A DNA stretch of 64,000 nucleotides. Source: Otatea glauca. Its lineage: Eukaryota; Streptophyta; Magnoliopsida; Poales; Poaceae. The stretch spans positions 5,385,760 to 5,449,759 of the forward strand of contig CM070727.1 in NCBI GenBank assembly GCA_036346275.1. Reading direction: 5' to 3'. The notes below the pieces were generated by a model. It searched no databases, was not told where the DNA came from, and worked only from the letters and a program-made list of their open reading frames with translations. Shown here one piece after another: positions 23,419-37,486 of this stretch. Position 1 is the first letter of the stretch, and each line of letters begins with the position of its first letter. Position numbers and translations under genes: made by a program.

Positions 23419-26400
23419 CTATGTTTTGCTGACTGACTCGGCAGCTGCTGACAAAGGCTGATGATCCTCCAAGAATGTTTGCGCTGAAGGAAGAGAAGAA
23501 AGGCTCATTCTGGCAGCCCCTTTATCCTGAAGATCTTCTGTTTCTTTACCATCCGAAATACCTGTCCTCATGCCCCTAGAAGGTATAGAAAAACTACGGG
23601 CTATAGGCCCAGGCGGTGTGGGTAAAGGAGATGCAGTTTGTGGAGCACTCGGTGGTGTTTGCCTTGCCCTAAAATGGTCCTGGCCTCTGGGTGCCAAAGG
23701 GGCAGAATTTGGCACCAATGGGGCTGAATGAGCAACTAAACTAGGAAATGCTGTATTTTTTGATGCACTAGCGGGCGGTCGAGGTAGCTCATGAAGCTCC
23801 TTGATTTTGGGTGAGGACACGGGTGGTGGCGATGTACTGGGCGAGACTCTGACATGAACTGTTGACTGATGTGCAGAGCTGTACCTCGGCGCTGCAGAAA
23901 CAACATCAATATTCTCTGTTGACCTTGATCTGGGAGCAATTGGACCAGAAAAGGACCCTCCCTTCACCTTTTTGTTGTCAGAAGAAGTCTTCGAGTCATG
24001 ATAGCCTGGTAAAGCAAGATCACCCACTGGGAGTGCTGTCCTTGTTTCTGCAGTATTGGTATTGCTCTCTTTAAGCACTGACTGTGCATTAGATAATCTG
24101 GTAGGACTTGGTAGCTTATTATTGTCTCTCAGATCTCCCATATTTGTACTTGGGTTGAGGGGAGATGAATGGAATGCACATTTGCTCTCAAGAGGAGATC
24201 CAGAAGTAGGATTTCCTGAAACTATCTGAGAGGTGACTCGAACATCATTCGGAGTAGGCAAAACATATGTATTTAACTTCCTCGTTGCAGAACGCCGCAA
24301 CTCCTTTATTCTCTCTGCTGTCTCAAGCTTTTTCTCAGGAAAAAGTGGGGCTGACTGACTTCCAGATCTTTGTCTTTCACCAGGAAAAGAGGAATACTCT
24401 CCTTTGCTTCTATCAATAAATTCCTGCAAAAAACTGAAAATCAGATGAAGGGCTCCGAAGACAGGAGGATGAAATAGTCAATGGTAAACAAACTGGAATA
24501 TTTTGGACAGAAAAAAAGAAACTAAAAAAAAAGATGTACAAAAGTTAAATTCAGTTTATAAACAGTGAGATGAGTTAAAAGCATATATCACGCTGTTGGA
24601 AGGGCAATAAGTTGTCTACAGGGAAATTTAAGTATGCAATAGCATTTTACCTATTTAAATCTTTCCAACACATGGAATAACATTCTGCCTAATGATGCTC
24701 TTAATAATTTTCAGTTTGTAATAAATTATTTTTAAAAAATCGGACGTAAGAAATACTGAGGCACATGTATTAAACTCTCATGAAGCAATATAAGTTTTAT
24801 TAAAGTGCAGTGAGGCACAATTGTAACAATACCAGATCAAGCAACATTCTAGAATATCCTTCACTAGGATAGTAGGATATCCAACTATGCTTAAATTGCA
24901 AGCTATATTAGTACCTCCGTAGGACTCCTGGAAGCATGACCAGCTTCTGCGGCTTCCTTATTTTCTCCATAATCAAAAGACAGCTCTCCATCATGACTCT
25001 CATTGTAATCGTCATCATTTTCATCTTCAACATAGTAATCCTCCTCCTCAAGTGCACTGAACATATGATCAATGTGTTGTTGCTCAGCAGCAAGCCTAAC
25101 ATGTGGCTCTACAGCCTCAAGAGACTTGAGCCCCTTTCTGAATAAATTTAGCTGGTTGGCATAAAATATAAACAAATTTACACCGTATTAGTTTCTGCAC
25201 AGGTTGCCAAAAACAAAATAAAAGAGGAGCATTTCCAATTTCCAAGTGATGAAATGTGCACCTGAGCAGCATGGTGCCGAGCAGCTTGTGTGAAAAGACT
25301 TCTGAACTGTCCTTGCTTCAATGACTTTAACCGGAATAGAAAAAGAGTTACTTCCTCTTGATAATTGTCCTGAGCTTGTTTCAATTGCTCTGACACGCCA
25401 GTATCACCTTTGACATTCTTAGATCTTCCCTTTTCTTTCTGCGCAGTTAGCATGAATTCGAACAATTCTCTGAAAGGAGTATTGGAAACTTAAAAAACAT
25501 GTCACCAGGGCAAGAACGTAAGCCACTTTCTGTACAAACACCATACCTTTTTTCATCACACTGGCGCTTCATTTCCTGCAATGAAAAATACTCTGCAAAT
25601 TAATTGCTGTTCCTACTGGAATAAAAGCATAGTTGTCTAATGGACACCTACAACAAAATTCTTTAAACAAGTACTTACTAAAAATAAATATTTTAACAAG
25701 AGATGCATCGTTAGAACATAAACGAATTAAAATCATCAACCTGCCTAGGGCAAAACAATTTGGTGTTGCATGTCAAGCAAGACCATTTTTACATGATCAA
25801 TGACATACCTTTTAATAAAACATAGGTCAAATCCATGAGGCATGAGCTATAGTAGAAAGTTGATTTGAGCCATTTCATAACACAAATCAATGTTTTCTTA
25901 GCCAAAGATGATTTTTTGGGCTCAAGGACCATGGTATAGAACTATAGATAGCAAGTATCTGAAAACATGCATTGCATTTAGTTTGATCCAAAACTGCTAA
26001 CTTTTCCTCCTATTGAGAGAACAGATAGCTCATTTCTATATTTCTTATATGACCAGAAGACCATAGGCATGATAAGAAGGCAGAAAAAATAGCAAAATGA
26101 TATGATACAGGGCATGAATAGACCGTGTAGAAAAGGGCATGAGCATAAAAGGAGAGATGCACATAACACCTAAAATCATTAGAGTGAAAGGCCATACCTC
26201 TACAGTTTGAAGCTCATTAAGAAGGGACTGTGATGGGGTGGTAATGGTATTAAGAACATGAACACGCTGAGGGAAAGATAATGTTACAAATCAGCAGTAG
26301 AAGATTACACTAAACCTGCAGCTTTAACAAATAATCAAATTGAAACTTACATAACTATCTACAAGTTTCCGAAGTTCAAATTGTGCTTTCCCGAGCAACA

Positions 26401-29030
26401 ACAAAACCTTATCTGGGAAGATACTGTTAAATGTAAGCATCAAGCAGCAAAGTGTGCACCAGTCAAAAGTTATATGGCATGTTCAATAACATTAGGAGGG
26501 ACAAATTGGCCTTTTTTTATTCTCTTTTCTTTATTTTTCTTAATGATATAATGACTATTTTCTCGCAAAAAAAAGCAGGAAAGATGATGGTGACTACTGA
26601 CTAGCAAGAGAAGATTGGTAGTGCAAATAATTTGCATTATTTCACTTTCTTATCTTCCTTGAAGAGCCTAATTGCGGTTGTTGCATGAGATCTTTTTAAG
26701 CTGGGGAACTTGACTTCTTTGCTATCTTCAATGTTACCGTGGTAACTGCTCTAGTTAAGGTGATTGGTACCACATGTTGGCACAAAATTTGTTTTGGCTC
26801 CTAATCAGCAACACCAACTGACCGCGGGCAGCCAAATGTTTTGTCAAAAAGCAATGAATAAGCCAAGGTGATAGAGCAATACAGCATACAATTTTTTGGG
26901 TGGCCAATGTAGGTGGAGAAATAGGATCATCCAATTTAATAGACAAACAAACACACATTATCTGGAGATAATTACGTTACATAGGGCTCAAAAGGAATAA
27001 AGATTTACACGAGATATTCCAAAACTTATAAATATGATATCTATCGCTTATTGGTACTGAAGGCCAACCTGGTAGCTTTACAACGCTCAGGGTAATGGCA
27101 ATAATGAATTGACACTTGGACTATCCATTATAATTTATAAGCATGTATTAGTACTGCCATCAATTACAAAAACAAGCGCATAGAAAAAGAATAAGCAAAA
27201 ATGATTACCATTAGTTCCATCCTTATTTGGTGTGACTCTTTTAAGTAAACAAGTCCCCATTTCCTGCAGTGCTTCAGAGAACTCTGCACGCATACATCAA
27301 CTATTGACATCCAATAAAGAGTCAAGTCACGTAGATTTATAGCAGTTGTAACTCTATAAAGCAATAACATATAGTCATATAGCTGTTAACATTTGACAAA
27401 TGCAAATGAACTGAGGTCACATAATGTCAGTAACTCAGTGAGATGAAAAACCCAGAAATGTTTAAGAATGTGTGCCCTGCGTGCATGAGTGAACCACCAT
27501 GAAATATTGGTCATAAATGTGCTCCCAGCCAACCAAAAAATGTTTTAAGACAAGATTTTCCATCCATTTGAAAAAGGGCATCTGGCTATTCATGTGCAAA
27601 CCAAGTACTCAACAGGGAAACTAAAGTGCTCAACAAAATATCCCCATTAAGTATTGTAGGAAATTTATAAATTGAAATGAAGATAGTACATAAAGGTATT
27701 GCAACTGATCTCACAAAGCAAAAAAAAAATTCGGACAAGAAAAATACCATATGCACTGTTTGCAATTGCTGCTGCAACAGCAAGCAAGTTATCATAACAG
27801 CTCCTCATATCTGCCATATCCTGTTAAAGTAAAGTAGCATTTTGTAACAAAATTAGCAACATGCTGAGACAGAAGCTCTTCTTAGTACAAAGGAAACTTT
27901 AGTTTTAATGGAAGCAGCTTGGTTGGAATTTGGATTAAGCTCTACTGTTGATAAATAGCACCACATGCTTTCTCATATTTCGTCACTGTTTTCATTATTC
28001 AGGGTACCCCGTACCCCTCAATCAGCAATTTGATTTTGAACAATTAAACACTTCTGAAAAAAGTAACACTTGGGCATAGGGCACTCTCCTGTCAGATCCA
28101 ATCATCCAACTAGATTTGATAAGATCAAAATGGAGTAAAATGCCACCCTCATGTACTACAAGACATTCAGGCTAATTATGAGGCCTGTTGGCTACCATGC
28201 TACTGCAGCTAAACTTCTAAAATGTTTAGATTTTTCTCACTCCAGAGTGATACTGCAGTACCGCACGCGAGCTGCGTAGTCACTTCTCACCTCATCGAAC
28301 AAAGGAAGCAAAAGTTTACCAATCAAAACCGAACAACTGGCGCAAAACCAAATCACACGTGACTCCTCCAGAAAAACCATACAAATTCAGCTAAAAATTT
28401 GTCAAACCACCGCACCAGTAGCAGATTAAAGGAAACTATCTGAGAATTACACGAAACTCTGCTCATGACAAAGCAAATGCGAGCAGGCGATGATCCAAAA
28501 AATCTCAGATTTCCACCCAGAAACCAACCAATTCACGCACGTCGCACTAGGAAACAACACCAAGCTCCTTCCACCCTTTCAAGCTTCAACAGTCTCCCAA
28601 AACTGTCTGTACTGAAACGGGGCACAGATCCGAACACTAACATCCCAACTTACTCCGCCCACAAGGGAAAATTCCCAAACAATTCGCATGGCATACCAAG
28701 CTCCAGACCCACATACCAACTACGACAAACCCATCGCAAACCAATCTCCCGGATCCGGGCAACCTACAGCCCAGTATCCCACCGCATGCACGCCGCAAAT
28801 CTGACGCCAAACCGCTCCTACCCTCGCAAGATCTCCACACCCCAGCTCACCCACCCACTCGCTCGCGCGTCCACGCAGCGAGAGTAACAGAAGTAGCAGC
28901 CCCGCACCTGGGAAGCGGCGAGGAGCTCGTTCGCCGCGACGGCGGCGGTCGAGTGGCCGCGGTGGCGGTCCACGCGCTGCTCGTGGCGCTGCAGCGCGAA
29001 GCCCCGCAGCTTCCGCAGCGACGACTTCAT
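23419..29030 (-). CDS. BAR-domain, proline/serine-rich protein (At2g33490-like)
   Basis: Nine coding exons join in frame to 626 aa: 29030-28908, 27820-27748, 27283-27209, 26412-26351, 26266-26198, 25575-25547, 25469-25262, 25151-24915, 24423-23419. All introns are GT-AG. Residues 1 to about 240 are helical and match the BAR fold of the plant At2g33490 (hydroxyproline-rich) family. It starts MKSSLRKLRGFALQRH, followed by DMADMRSCYDNLLAVAAAIA, LLLLGKAQFELRKLVDSY and FRSLFTQAARHHAAQLNLF. BAR domains bind curved membranes as dimers, so a role in membrane shaping or trafficking is inferred. An acidic patch (VEDENDDDYNESHDGE) follows, then a long disordered region rich in Pro and Ser with the family motif IKELHELPRPP. 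The start at 29030 is preferred over an upstream in-frame Met because the family begins MKSxLRKLRGF. Confidence 0.9.
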
Positions 29031-29161
29031 CTCTGGCACCCCCACCGAACTCGGATCAGCCGCGCCGCCGGACCGCCGAATCGAGCTCCAGATCGCCGCA
29101 ATTCGACGGGGCCGAGCCGAGGCGGATTCGCAGAAACCCTAGCTAGCCCTACACACTACAC

Positions 29162-29196
<35 letters not shown>

Positions 29197-29197
29197 G
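29162..29197. repeat. Compound (TG)n(AG)n microsatellite
   Basis: About seven TG units run straight into about eleven GA units, roughly 130 bp upstream of the BAR-gene start codon, in its likely 5' UTR or core promoter. On the transcribed strand this is a CT-rich tract followed by CA repeats. Confidence 0.9.
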
Positions 29198-31031
29198 GAG
29201 AAATGGGGAATTCTTTTTTCTTTCTTTCTTTCCGAGCTCAAGTGCGGGTGGTCTACTACTGGTGCGCTTCCTTTCTTTTCTTTTCTTTTTCCTTCTCTTT
29301 TCTTTACCCACTGTTTTAAGGTGCCCTTAATGGCTTTTTTTATTTTTATTTTCCAGTTGCTCGTTTTCTCTAAGCTTTATCGATTTGTTCCTTGCTCCGG
29401 TCTTTGTTTGGTCAAAGAGAGCAATCGGCGAATGGGAGCTACGCCTTTCTTTATATGATCCATTGCTTTTTCCGGTAATCCGGTTTGGTAGAGTGCTGCT
29501 ATTTCCTGAGCAATAATTTAGTTCTTGGTGTACGCACTTTGATCTTCTGTCTAATTGGACAATTCTTCTTGTTTTGCTTCTTCTTCTGCTTTCTTTATTA
29601 TTATTTTTTTCTTCCTTTCTTTAGTTGTTGCTTGTTGCAGCCTTTGGTCCAGTCAAAGAGCGTTTTCGGGAAGCGAACAAAGAGGCATAATGAATGTACA
29701 ATCACTCGGGTGACCTTTCTTGTTTGAGATACATATAAAGTTATAAACTATCTACGCAATGGCCTCGCTTAGCAGATTTTATAAGTTGTTTAGAGTTTTT
29801 TTTAAAAAAAATTAGCCAAGAGCTATCATATCCACTAAAGAAGAAAAACAACTATAATCGAGCTATAAATACGTACACACGCACTCACCCACACACTACA
29901 CTCGACTCACGCGGGCCCGCGCCGAGCAAAGCTCGAACACGGTTAGGTTGGCCGAGCGACGCTGGCCTCTGCCTCAGTCGCGAGTTGTTTAGAGATTGAA
30001 ACGTGCTTCTGTTAGGTGATGGAAGATGTTACAATAGTGATGATTATAGCGATGCTTACGGCTACAGGCACCGGATCCTGCTCAGGTAGGACGGTACGTT
30101 TAACTGAATCATTAGGTATTCGTAGTTAGCTGTACTGTACGGCAAAATTGTCGTCACTATTGCACCAGCAAGTCAGGGGGGACACCACCTAATTGTTGCG
30201 ATAGAGAGGTGTTGGAGTGTGCGGCAGCAAACAAAGGCACCGTGCGTAGCTCTCCTCAGATTAGGAAGGCAATTAGAGACAAGATTACTAAGTGCTACAT
30301 GTATGAGATGGTTTAAAAAATAATAATCCACATATTTAGTTGTTTAAATAGAATCATCAAATCATGAATGACAAGATACAAATTTAAAAAATATTTCCTA
30401 TGGATACTAAACCAACAATAGAACCAAATTTAAGAAATATTTCCTATAGATATTAAACCAGCAATAAAACCAAATAGTATATAATCATCACGTCTCGTTC
30501 AATTTTTCACACCATCCAAACACATCCTAAAAGAAATCTTGACTGCCCTACAGTGCACATTACTTCCAGGATGCAAATGTGCACACAGTAAGGCACGACT
30601 GATGTTCAAAGGTGTTTGAGTACCGTGAGACTTCCTTAATTTCAGGCGAATAACAAGATGACACATGCACAATCATTATCATTTAATCGCCATCTACCAT
30701 TCATTCATGCTTTAATATTTGTGCACCTGTCAAAAAGAAAAACATTGAAACACCTCTCCATTACCATTCATTGAGAACCTCGTGGTTTAAGTTGCAAAAC
30801 AGGCAACAAAAAGTGTCCATTTGAGAACCTCAGTTTTTCATTTATGTAAATAACATGATTACGCCTTGTGAATCAATCACCATAAGCTGCATAATTCACA
30901 AAAAGAGAGGGGGGACGCCACGGCAGATCTACAAAATTAGCTCGCTTTGAATTTGGCGATTGCGGACACCATTATGGAACACATGTTTCTGACCAGACAG
31001 GAAAAGCAACGATAAAGTGAGGGTCTCTTGA
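29198..31031. other. Intergenic DNA with no gene recognised
   Basis: This spans the divergent 5' flank of the BAR gene and the 3' flank of PDH-E1beta. It is T-rich near 29210-29640. A diverged two-copy direct repeat of about 46 bp sits at 30380-30472 (AAATTTAAAAAATATTTCCT and AAATTTAAGAAATATTTCCT). The stretch just left of 31031 is presumed PDH-E1beta 3' UTR. Confidence 0.5.
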
Positions 31032-32614
31032 TCAAGCAGTTGCTGCCATGGGTACAGCTCTGTAGCAAGCCCGCTTCGCTGCACGGACAATATCCTCAAC
31101 CTGCAAGCACAAGAGCAAGGTGGCTAAGTAGAGCAGAACAAAGAAATGATCGACAGGGTCCAAACGGTACACACGACAGCATGCTTCCTTCTAATTGCTC
31201 ATGCTAATAACACATCGACGCATTTTGCAATTTATGGGCCTACATGTTCAGTGCAAAACTATAGCTATAGAAAAAAAATTGGTGGCAAACAGAATTTAAC
31301 CCTCCCTTTTCATGAACGCCCCAAAACACTCCATTCTCAATAATGCTAGGCAGAAATGCAATAGAACTTTGGACCACTATATGTTGCCTGAAAGAGTCAG
31401 GGCCACTACAGGCCAGTTTCACACCCCATGTCTTTCCACACTTCTGCAAAGCACCAAGCATTGCAGCCAAACAAATAATACTGATGCTGCGACCACCTTG
31501 ACCAAAATGGTCACCTGGTATCCACAACTAGACAACAGGACAGAGTATCACCAACTTCTTAATTATGAAGGGACGGCTCCAGGCATAACCGGGTGGCAGA
31601 CAACACTCCACAGAAAGGTTAAGTGATTTTAAGCTATGGAAAAAAAATGTTGGTGCTGACAATGTTGTACTGCTGTGTGCCATATGTTTGGCCATATACT
31701 TTCCAACTTATGGCCAAATGACGGTGCACATCAAATGGTTGAAATGAGAAGGGAAATCAAGTTTTTTTTGTCTAGGAGGATATACGCAAATTGAGCAACC
31801 TCAAACCCACCCACTCTTTCTTAGTTTCTTTTCTCCACTTCGCTACCTAGTACTTAAAATTGTTCCTAAAAAACATTTCCAAGCCCCAGACACAATACAC
31901 GACCTCTGTATGAATCCAATTTGCAAATTATTTTAACAAACAAGGTGTTCCGAGGAACAAAATAATTAACGGATAAGTTCTTCAAAATTCATATATTCTC
32001 CAATGTCCAACCTCACTCAAATGCACCATGGGATCAGCTAGCGATTAACCCTCCATGTGGTGTACCCCCACTAAGAACTAAAACAGCTGTTTCCTTATTC
32101 CCTGCCGGTTCTAGATTCACGCCATGCAATTTCAAAGGACAGTACAATCATTTGATATGACAATAGCCACTTTGCAATAAAAATAGGCTTAGCCAGGCTA
32201 CCACCATTCAATTCAGCTAGAATACATGTAAGCTCCCCCAAAAACACAATACAAAGGATTGAACAAAAGTACCTACTAATTAGTTGTGCCAAAGAAAATA
32301 AATGGATGCTCTGGAAAAGCTAGCAGCCGAACACAACAGCACTACTTGTGAAAGTCCAAGCCATAAAATGTATGGAAGAAAAAGAATTGTTGAACACTGC
32401 AGACAGGACCCAATAGAAAATTTTGGATGGAAGCTCAAAACGCATTAAGTAGGACCTGTGGAACAGCCATTCTCTCAAGGTTGGCAGCATAGGGCATGGG
32501 TACATCAGCTCCAGCAATCCTCTCAACTGGTGCATCAAGATACTCAAAGCTTTCTTCTACGACAGACATGCTGCAAAGAAGGCATGTGTCAGAAGAACTC
32601 CTTGTACACAGAGA

Positions 32615-32662
<48 letters not shown>

Positions 32663-35600
32663 ACCATATCTCAGCACCAATCCCGTGCTGGGGGAAGCCT
32701 TCTTCAACAGTCACCAATCTATTGGTTTTCCTAACAGATGCATTTATAGCAGCTCTATCAAGTGGTCTAATTGACCGAAGGTTGATCACCTGTTGACAAA
32801 TATCAGTAGAAAATAAGGAAATATTGATAGCATGTACCATGTAGAGAAAAGAAGATATCCTGTTGATTAGTTATAATGAACATATATTGTACAAAAGAAA
32901 TTACCTCAGCGCTGATTCCTTCCTTGGACAGTATCTCAGCAGCCTGAAAACAATCTGAGCATGAGAATACAGCAAAACAATAGTGTAATATCACACAAGC
33001 TGAAAGACTACTTAAACCCAGCTGTTCAGCAAACCATTCCTCTCTTAGAACAAAATGGAAAAGAAAATACAATTTTCAATAGGGGCAGCTTTGCAGATCA
33101 GTTTGACTTAGCAGCAAAGCGGTATTGATGTAGTAAATTACACTACTTAGGCAAACAATCAAACAAGATATACGACATCATAGATAATTGGAAGCTACTG
33201 ATGTGTCAAAACATATAGAGTTAATGATCTAACATCCTCAGTCCTCCCCCACATTGTTTACCAAATATAGTGTGACACACCTGAAGAGCATAACCGACCA
33301 TCTTGGAGAATGCAGTAATTGTAACATCTTTTCCCTCACGTTCTATCTACAGAAAGAAGATATCCACAGGTAAGTGCATAGAATTTCAGAAAGTATATTC
33401 CAAAAATAAATATATAAGATTATGCATCTGATCTCTAGAAAACCATGTATTCATCGAAAGACTCTTCCTGTCAAACCATCAATGTATTTGTATGTATCTA
33501 CTTTCCTTCCAACACATGCACATAACAACATACCTTAGCTTTGCCAATCGGCAGACAGAAACTAGAATCAAGCACTCCAGCAGAAATAGGGAATGATTCT
33601 CCATATCTATAGGAAACAACATAATAACGTATCAATGAAATGACAACTAGTCAGTAAGTAAAATAACTCAACAAGGTCAGATATTGCATACAGCAATTCA
33701 TTTTCCAAGAAAACAACAGGATCGGGGTCCCTAATTGCAGCTTTTAGCAAGCCTCGAGCATCTTCTGCAGAATATGGAGCCAGAACCTTAAGTCCTGGAA
33801 CATGTGCATACCAAGCTGCATAACACTGCATATCAATTCATTTAGTACAGTTTTAACCCCATTATCTAAGTGTTAAAACTTAAAATAATAGATGTCATCA
33901 CGATGTATTAAAGACAGATGCAACGCATCTTAGGAGCTAGTAGCAAACTAATTTTACACCCCTTGCTCAGCTCACTACAGTGTTGTAGACTGGGATATTG
34001 AACTCTCATAATGGTACTTTTGGTTTCTTGGCCTAAAATTACTGTTTAAGTACTACCAAAGAGGTTTGCAGAACATCAAAAGGACAGTTTCTGGCTAGTG
34101 TATCTTCTAGGAACAAGCACATATTAGACACTTTCTTTTCTAAATTACTCGAGTTAGTACTAGGATGATGAACTGACACATGTGCCATTCCCTATTACCA
34201 ACCTGTGAGTGTTGAGCACCAACTCCAGCTGCTGCTCCATTTGGTCCTCTGAAAACAATAGGAACGTTGATCTGACCAGCTGACATGTAGTTTGACTTGG
34301 CAGCTGAATTGATGATATGATCAATTGCCTGAATGGGCAGGATAGATTATTGAGTATTTTTTACAGCGTATAAATTTTAAATCTGCAGTTGGTACAAATA
34401 ATGGAAAAGTGCACTCCAATGAGATTCACTCGAAATAACAGATTTAACTCCACAAAAAAAAATGTAATGACTTGTATAAAAGTGGACCTGTGTATATGGC
34501 AGATGGTGAAAATACCATGAGTGACAAACTTGTTGACGAGTCACATGAGTAAAGCATGTATGATGTTTGCTTTTAACTATAATGCAGGGAAAATAGTCAT
34601 GGACAATTAATACTAATAATAACAGGTAAGATAAATTCTACTGCCGCCATGGACCATTTACAGCCAATATGAAAAAACTACACTTGTATTACAGATATTA
34701 AGTTATAAAAATGATTTTCAAACCACCAGAAACTGAAAGCCACATACACTGTAAATGTTCAAAAAAAATGAACAGACAAGAAAACTGGGACATAACTGTC
34801 TAACATAGCAACTGTTTCTTGTTTAAATCAAGGTCCTGAATAAACTTCTAACTAACAACGGTTTGAGGCGCTTCATTATTAAACTAGGATCCCTTAACAC
34901 CATCGGTAAGACATATACATTAACTAAAAAGACTGTAGGAACATGACAAACATCGACCGAACATTAGGTACACCGTACACAGCAAAGAGCCAAAGAGCCT
35001 CTTTAGAAAACTAGCTATCAAAAAGAGTGGTAAATGGTAAGAGCTTGTATTTACGTCATGGTACTAAATGTACAGAGTCGAATGCTTCTTGCATCTTGAA
35101 CCAACCGGTGTTGCAGAGAAGCGAAAACTATATGCTTAAACATCAAAGGATAGACATCCTTTGAACCAAACAGATAAAATAAATTGATTTCGCCCGTATA
35201 GTTCTATATTAGTATTAGCAAATGACTAACCTGCATTGAGAAATTAAATGTCATGAATTCTACGATGGGTCGAAGACCTTTATAGGCTGCACCAACAGCA
35301 ATGCCAGTAAAACCAGCCTGAAAGAGAAGAATAGACCCACATAAGTGCTTGAACAGAAATGCACCAGTCTGAAAATTTATAAATGGACAGTAATTATTGG
35401 ATGGTTTGAAGATTTTAAGAGTGGAACCTCTGTAATTGGTGTATCAAGAACTCTATCAGGACCATACTTGTCGAGCAAGCCCTTTGAAATCTGCAGAAGA
35501 CCCGTGAATATAAGATCAATAATGAGAGTTCAGGTATTGTTTTTAGTTGCCAATGGACCTAAAGCAAAAAAAAATTAAAAACTTTACACACCTTGTATGC

Positions 35601-37349
35601 ACCTTGATACTCTCCCACCTACCACAAAACAACAGGTATTAGAAAACGAAGATACTAACCAAAAAAGAACAAGACTGAATTTGTTCAAAGTGCTACCTCT
35701 TCACCCATCAAAAAAACGGAAGGATCAGCAGACATTTCTTCATCAAGTGAAGAGTTCAACGCTTCACGAACAGTCATCTGAACAAGTAAAATAATATTGT
35801 ATAACTTGCCATATCAAGGTGTACAGCCAAAAAATACTTATAAAATTAAGGACACAGTTTTTCCCTTTTTCTCAAGTAACAACTTCTCAAAAGATTAAAT
35901 ACAAATGTCAGATATGCATATCCTTCCAGCATAAAGGACAAGACAACCATGTCATCAGAACTTCCAAGACAGGGAAACATATCTCATCATGCAGAACTTG
36001 GAATCATTCCCTGCTGGTAAGCTCCATCAGCCACTCTTCATTCCCCCACAAAGCCCAAAGGGAAAAGGGGGGCAATAACAAATAAATCAATCACAAGAGT
36101 GGCCACTATTATCCAATCTTACTGCAATTCAGTCTGACATACTGTCAAGTGGAAAAAGCTAATTAAACATCACCAAGAAAGAGGCAAAATATCTGACATA
36201 CTGCAATTCAGTCTGACATACTGCCATACGTAGGCACAAGTACATGGTTCGAAGTCAACCAACTATACCAGTAGCACTCACCCGTGCATCTAACTAAAAA
36301 TGTGCACACATTAATATCATATGCAACCCAAGCAGAACTCCTAAAGTCAAATAAGCAGTGTCCAATCTATAAATCACTATCATGATATAGCCAAAAAAAT
36401 CACATTTATACAACCCAAACCCCAAAGACACTTCATCTCCAGAGAAGTTACAGTCACCTGTCAAAAGCACAAAACACTAGGATCAACTGATCAACCAAGC
36501 TTCGACTCAGCAGTCTAGAGGTCATTAACACTCACAAATCACAATCCACATCTACATGTAGTCACAACTCACAAATCTATACACAACAAACAACAGTTCA
36601 GGCCTCAAGGCATCAGTTCTACAGGTAGCCACTAATCATCGAAACATTACAACAGCCATTTCTTCGCCAAATTAAATTACACTAGAGATATGCAATACAG
36701 TTGGTGCACTTAACAAACAGCCCACCATACCAAAGTTCATCCACCAAGACAAAGCCACACATTAAAACATCGAATTATTTCCATGACCCACCAACCACTT
36801 CAAGAACAAACCAAATACCCCAACAACAGTTCAGGCCTCAGGGCATCAGTTCTACAGGTAGCCACTAATCATCGAAACATTACAACAGCCATTTCTTCGC
36901 CAAATTAAATTACACTAGAGATATGCAATACAATTAGTGCACTTAACAAACAGCCCACCATACCAAAGTTCATCCCACCAAGACAAAGCCACACATTAAA
37001 ACATCGAATTATTTCCATGACCTACCAACCACTTCAAGAACAAACCAACTACCCCAACACCAAACTACAAAACCACTACTACTACAACAACAACAAAAAT
37101 CGCAATCGCTCGACGCCATCGATAAAACCAATTATCAATCAATGTCCAGTCAAACAGACAGCCAATCAACAAACGAAACAACACACTTGCGCGAACCCGA
37201 GCACATCATTTAACAACAATGCAGAGAGCACGATTGAAAAACAAAAAACAAGGGTTCGATCAGGCCCACACCTCCTTCGCCGAGGCGGAGTACCCCCTCG
37301 CCGCATCCGCCGCCGCCGGGCGGAGCCTCCGCAGCACCTGCCCCAGCAT
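31032..37349 (-). CDS. PDHB: Pyruvate dehydrogenase E1 component subunit beta, mitochondrial
   Basis: Thirteen coding exons join in frame to 360 aa: 37349-37272, 35777-35697, 35618-35592, 35490-35428, 35317-35231, 34328-34203, 33825-33692, 33606-33534, 33346-33281, 32943-32905, 32789-32665, 32570-32456, 31100-31032. With E1 alpha it forms the thiamine-diphosphate enzyme that decarboxylates pyruvate in the mitochondrial matrix. Residues 1-26 are an Arg/Ala-rich presequence. The pyrimidine-binding domain carries [13 protein letters not shown] (cofactor-binding Glu region), [33 protein letters not shown] and [18 protein letters not shown]. The C-terminal transketolase domain carries [39 protein letters not shown] and [20 protein letters not shown]. 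Exon 7 ends at GCT|GTATG, a normal GT donor. The start is the Met of [11 protein letters not shown] at 37349 (see finding on the upstream exon). Confidence 0.96.
32615..32662. repeat. (GT)n(GA)n microsatellite abutting a 5' splice site
   Basis: On the plus strand about eleven GT units run into about thirteen GA units. On the transcribed strand of PDH-E1beta this is a long CT run followed by CA repeats, beginning at position +3 or so of intron 11, directly after the exon 11 donor GTTCTC. Confidence 0.9.
36591..37056. repeat. 233-bp tandem duplication in intron 1 of PDH-E1beta
   Basis: Copies at 36591-36823 and 36824-37056 both begin CAACAGTTCAGGCCTCA and are nearly identical (for example AAGGCATCAG versus AGGGCATCAG). 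The high identity indicates a recent duplication. It has no coding content. Confidence 0.9.
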
Positions 37350-37486
37350 CTGCACGCAACAGCCGAACACCGAAACCCATCAACAGCCCCATCACAGATC
37401 GAACGCAAACAAAAAAAAAACTCACGAAACGATCGGGAACCGAGGGTAGCGGGCGAGGGAGGGAGGGGTTCGGCACTCACGGGCCC

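Noticed and set aside
28465..28887. 140-codon plus-strand frame
   Set aside because: Antisense to intron 1 of the BAR gene, with no recognisable domain.
33685..33700. Apparent GC splice donor after ELLY in PDH-E1beta exon 7
   Set aside because: Moving the border upstream to GCT|GTATG gives a normal GT donor and keeps the reading frame with exon 8.
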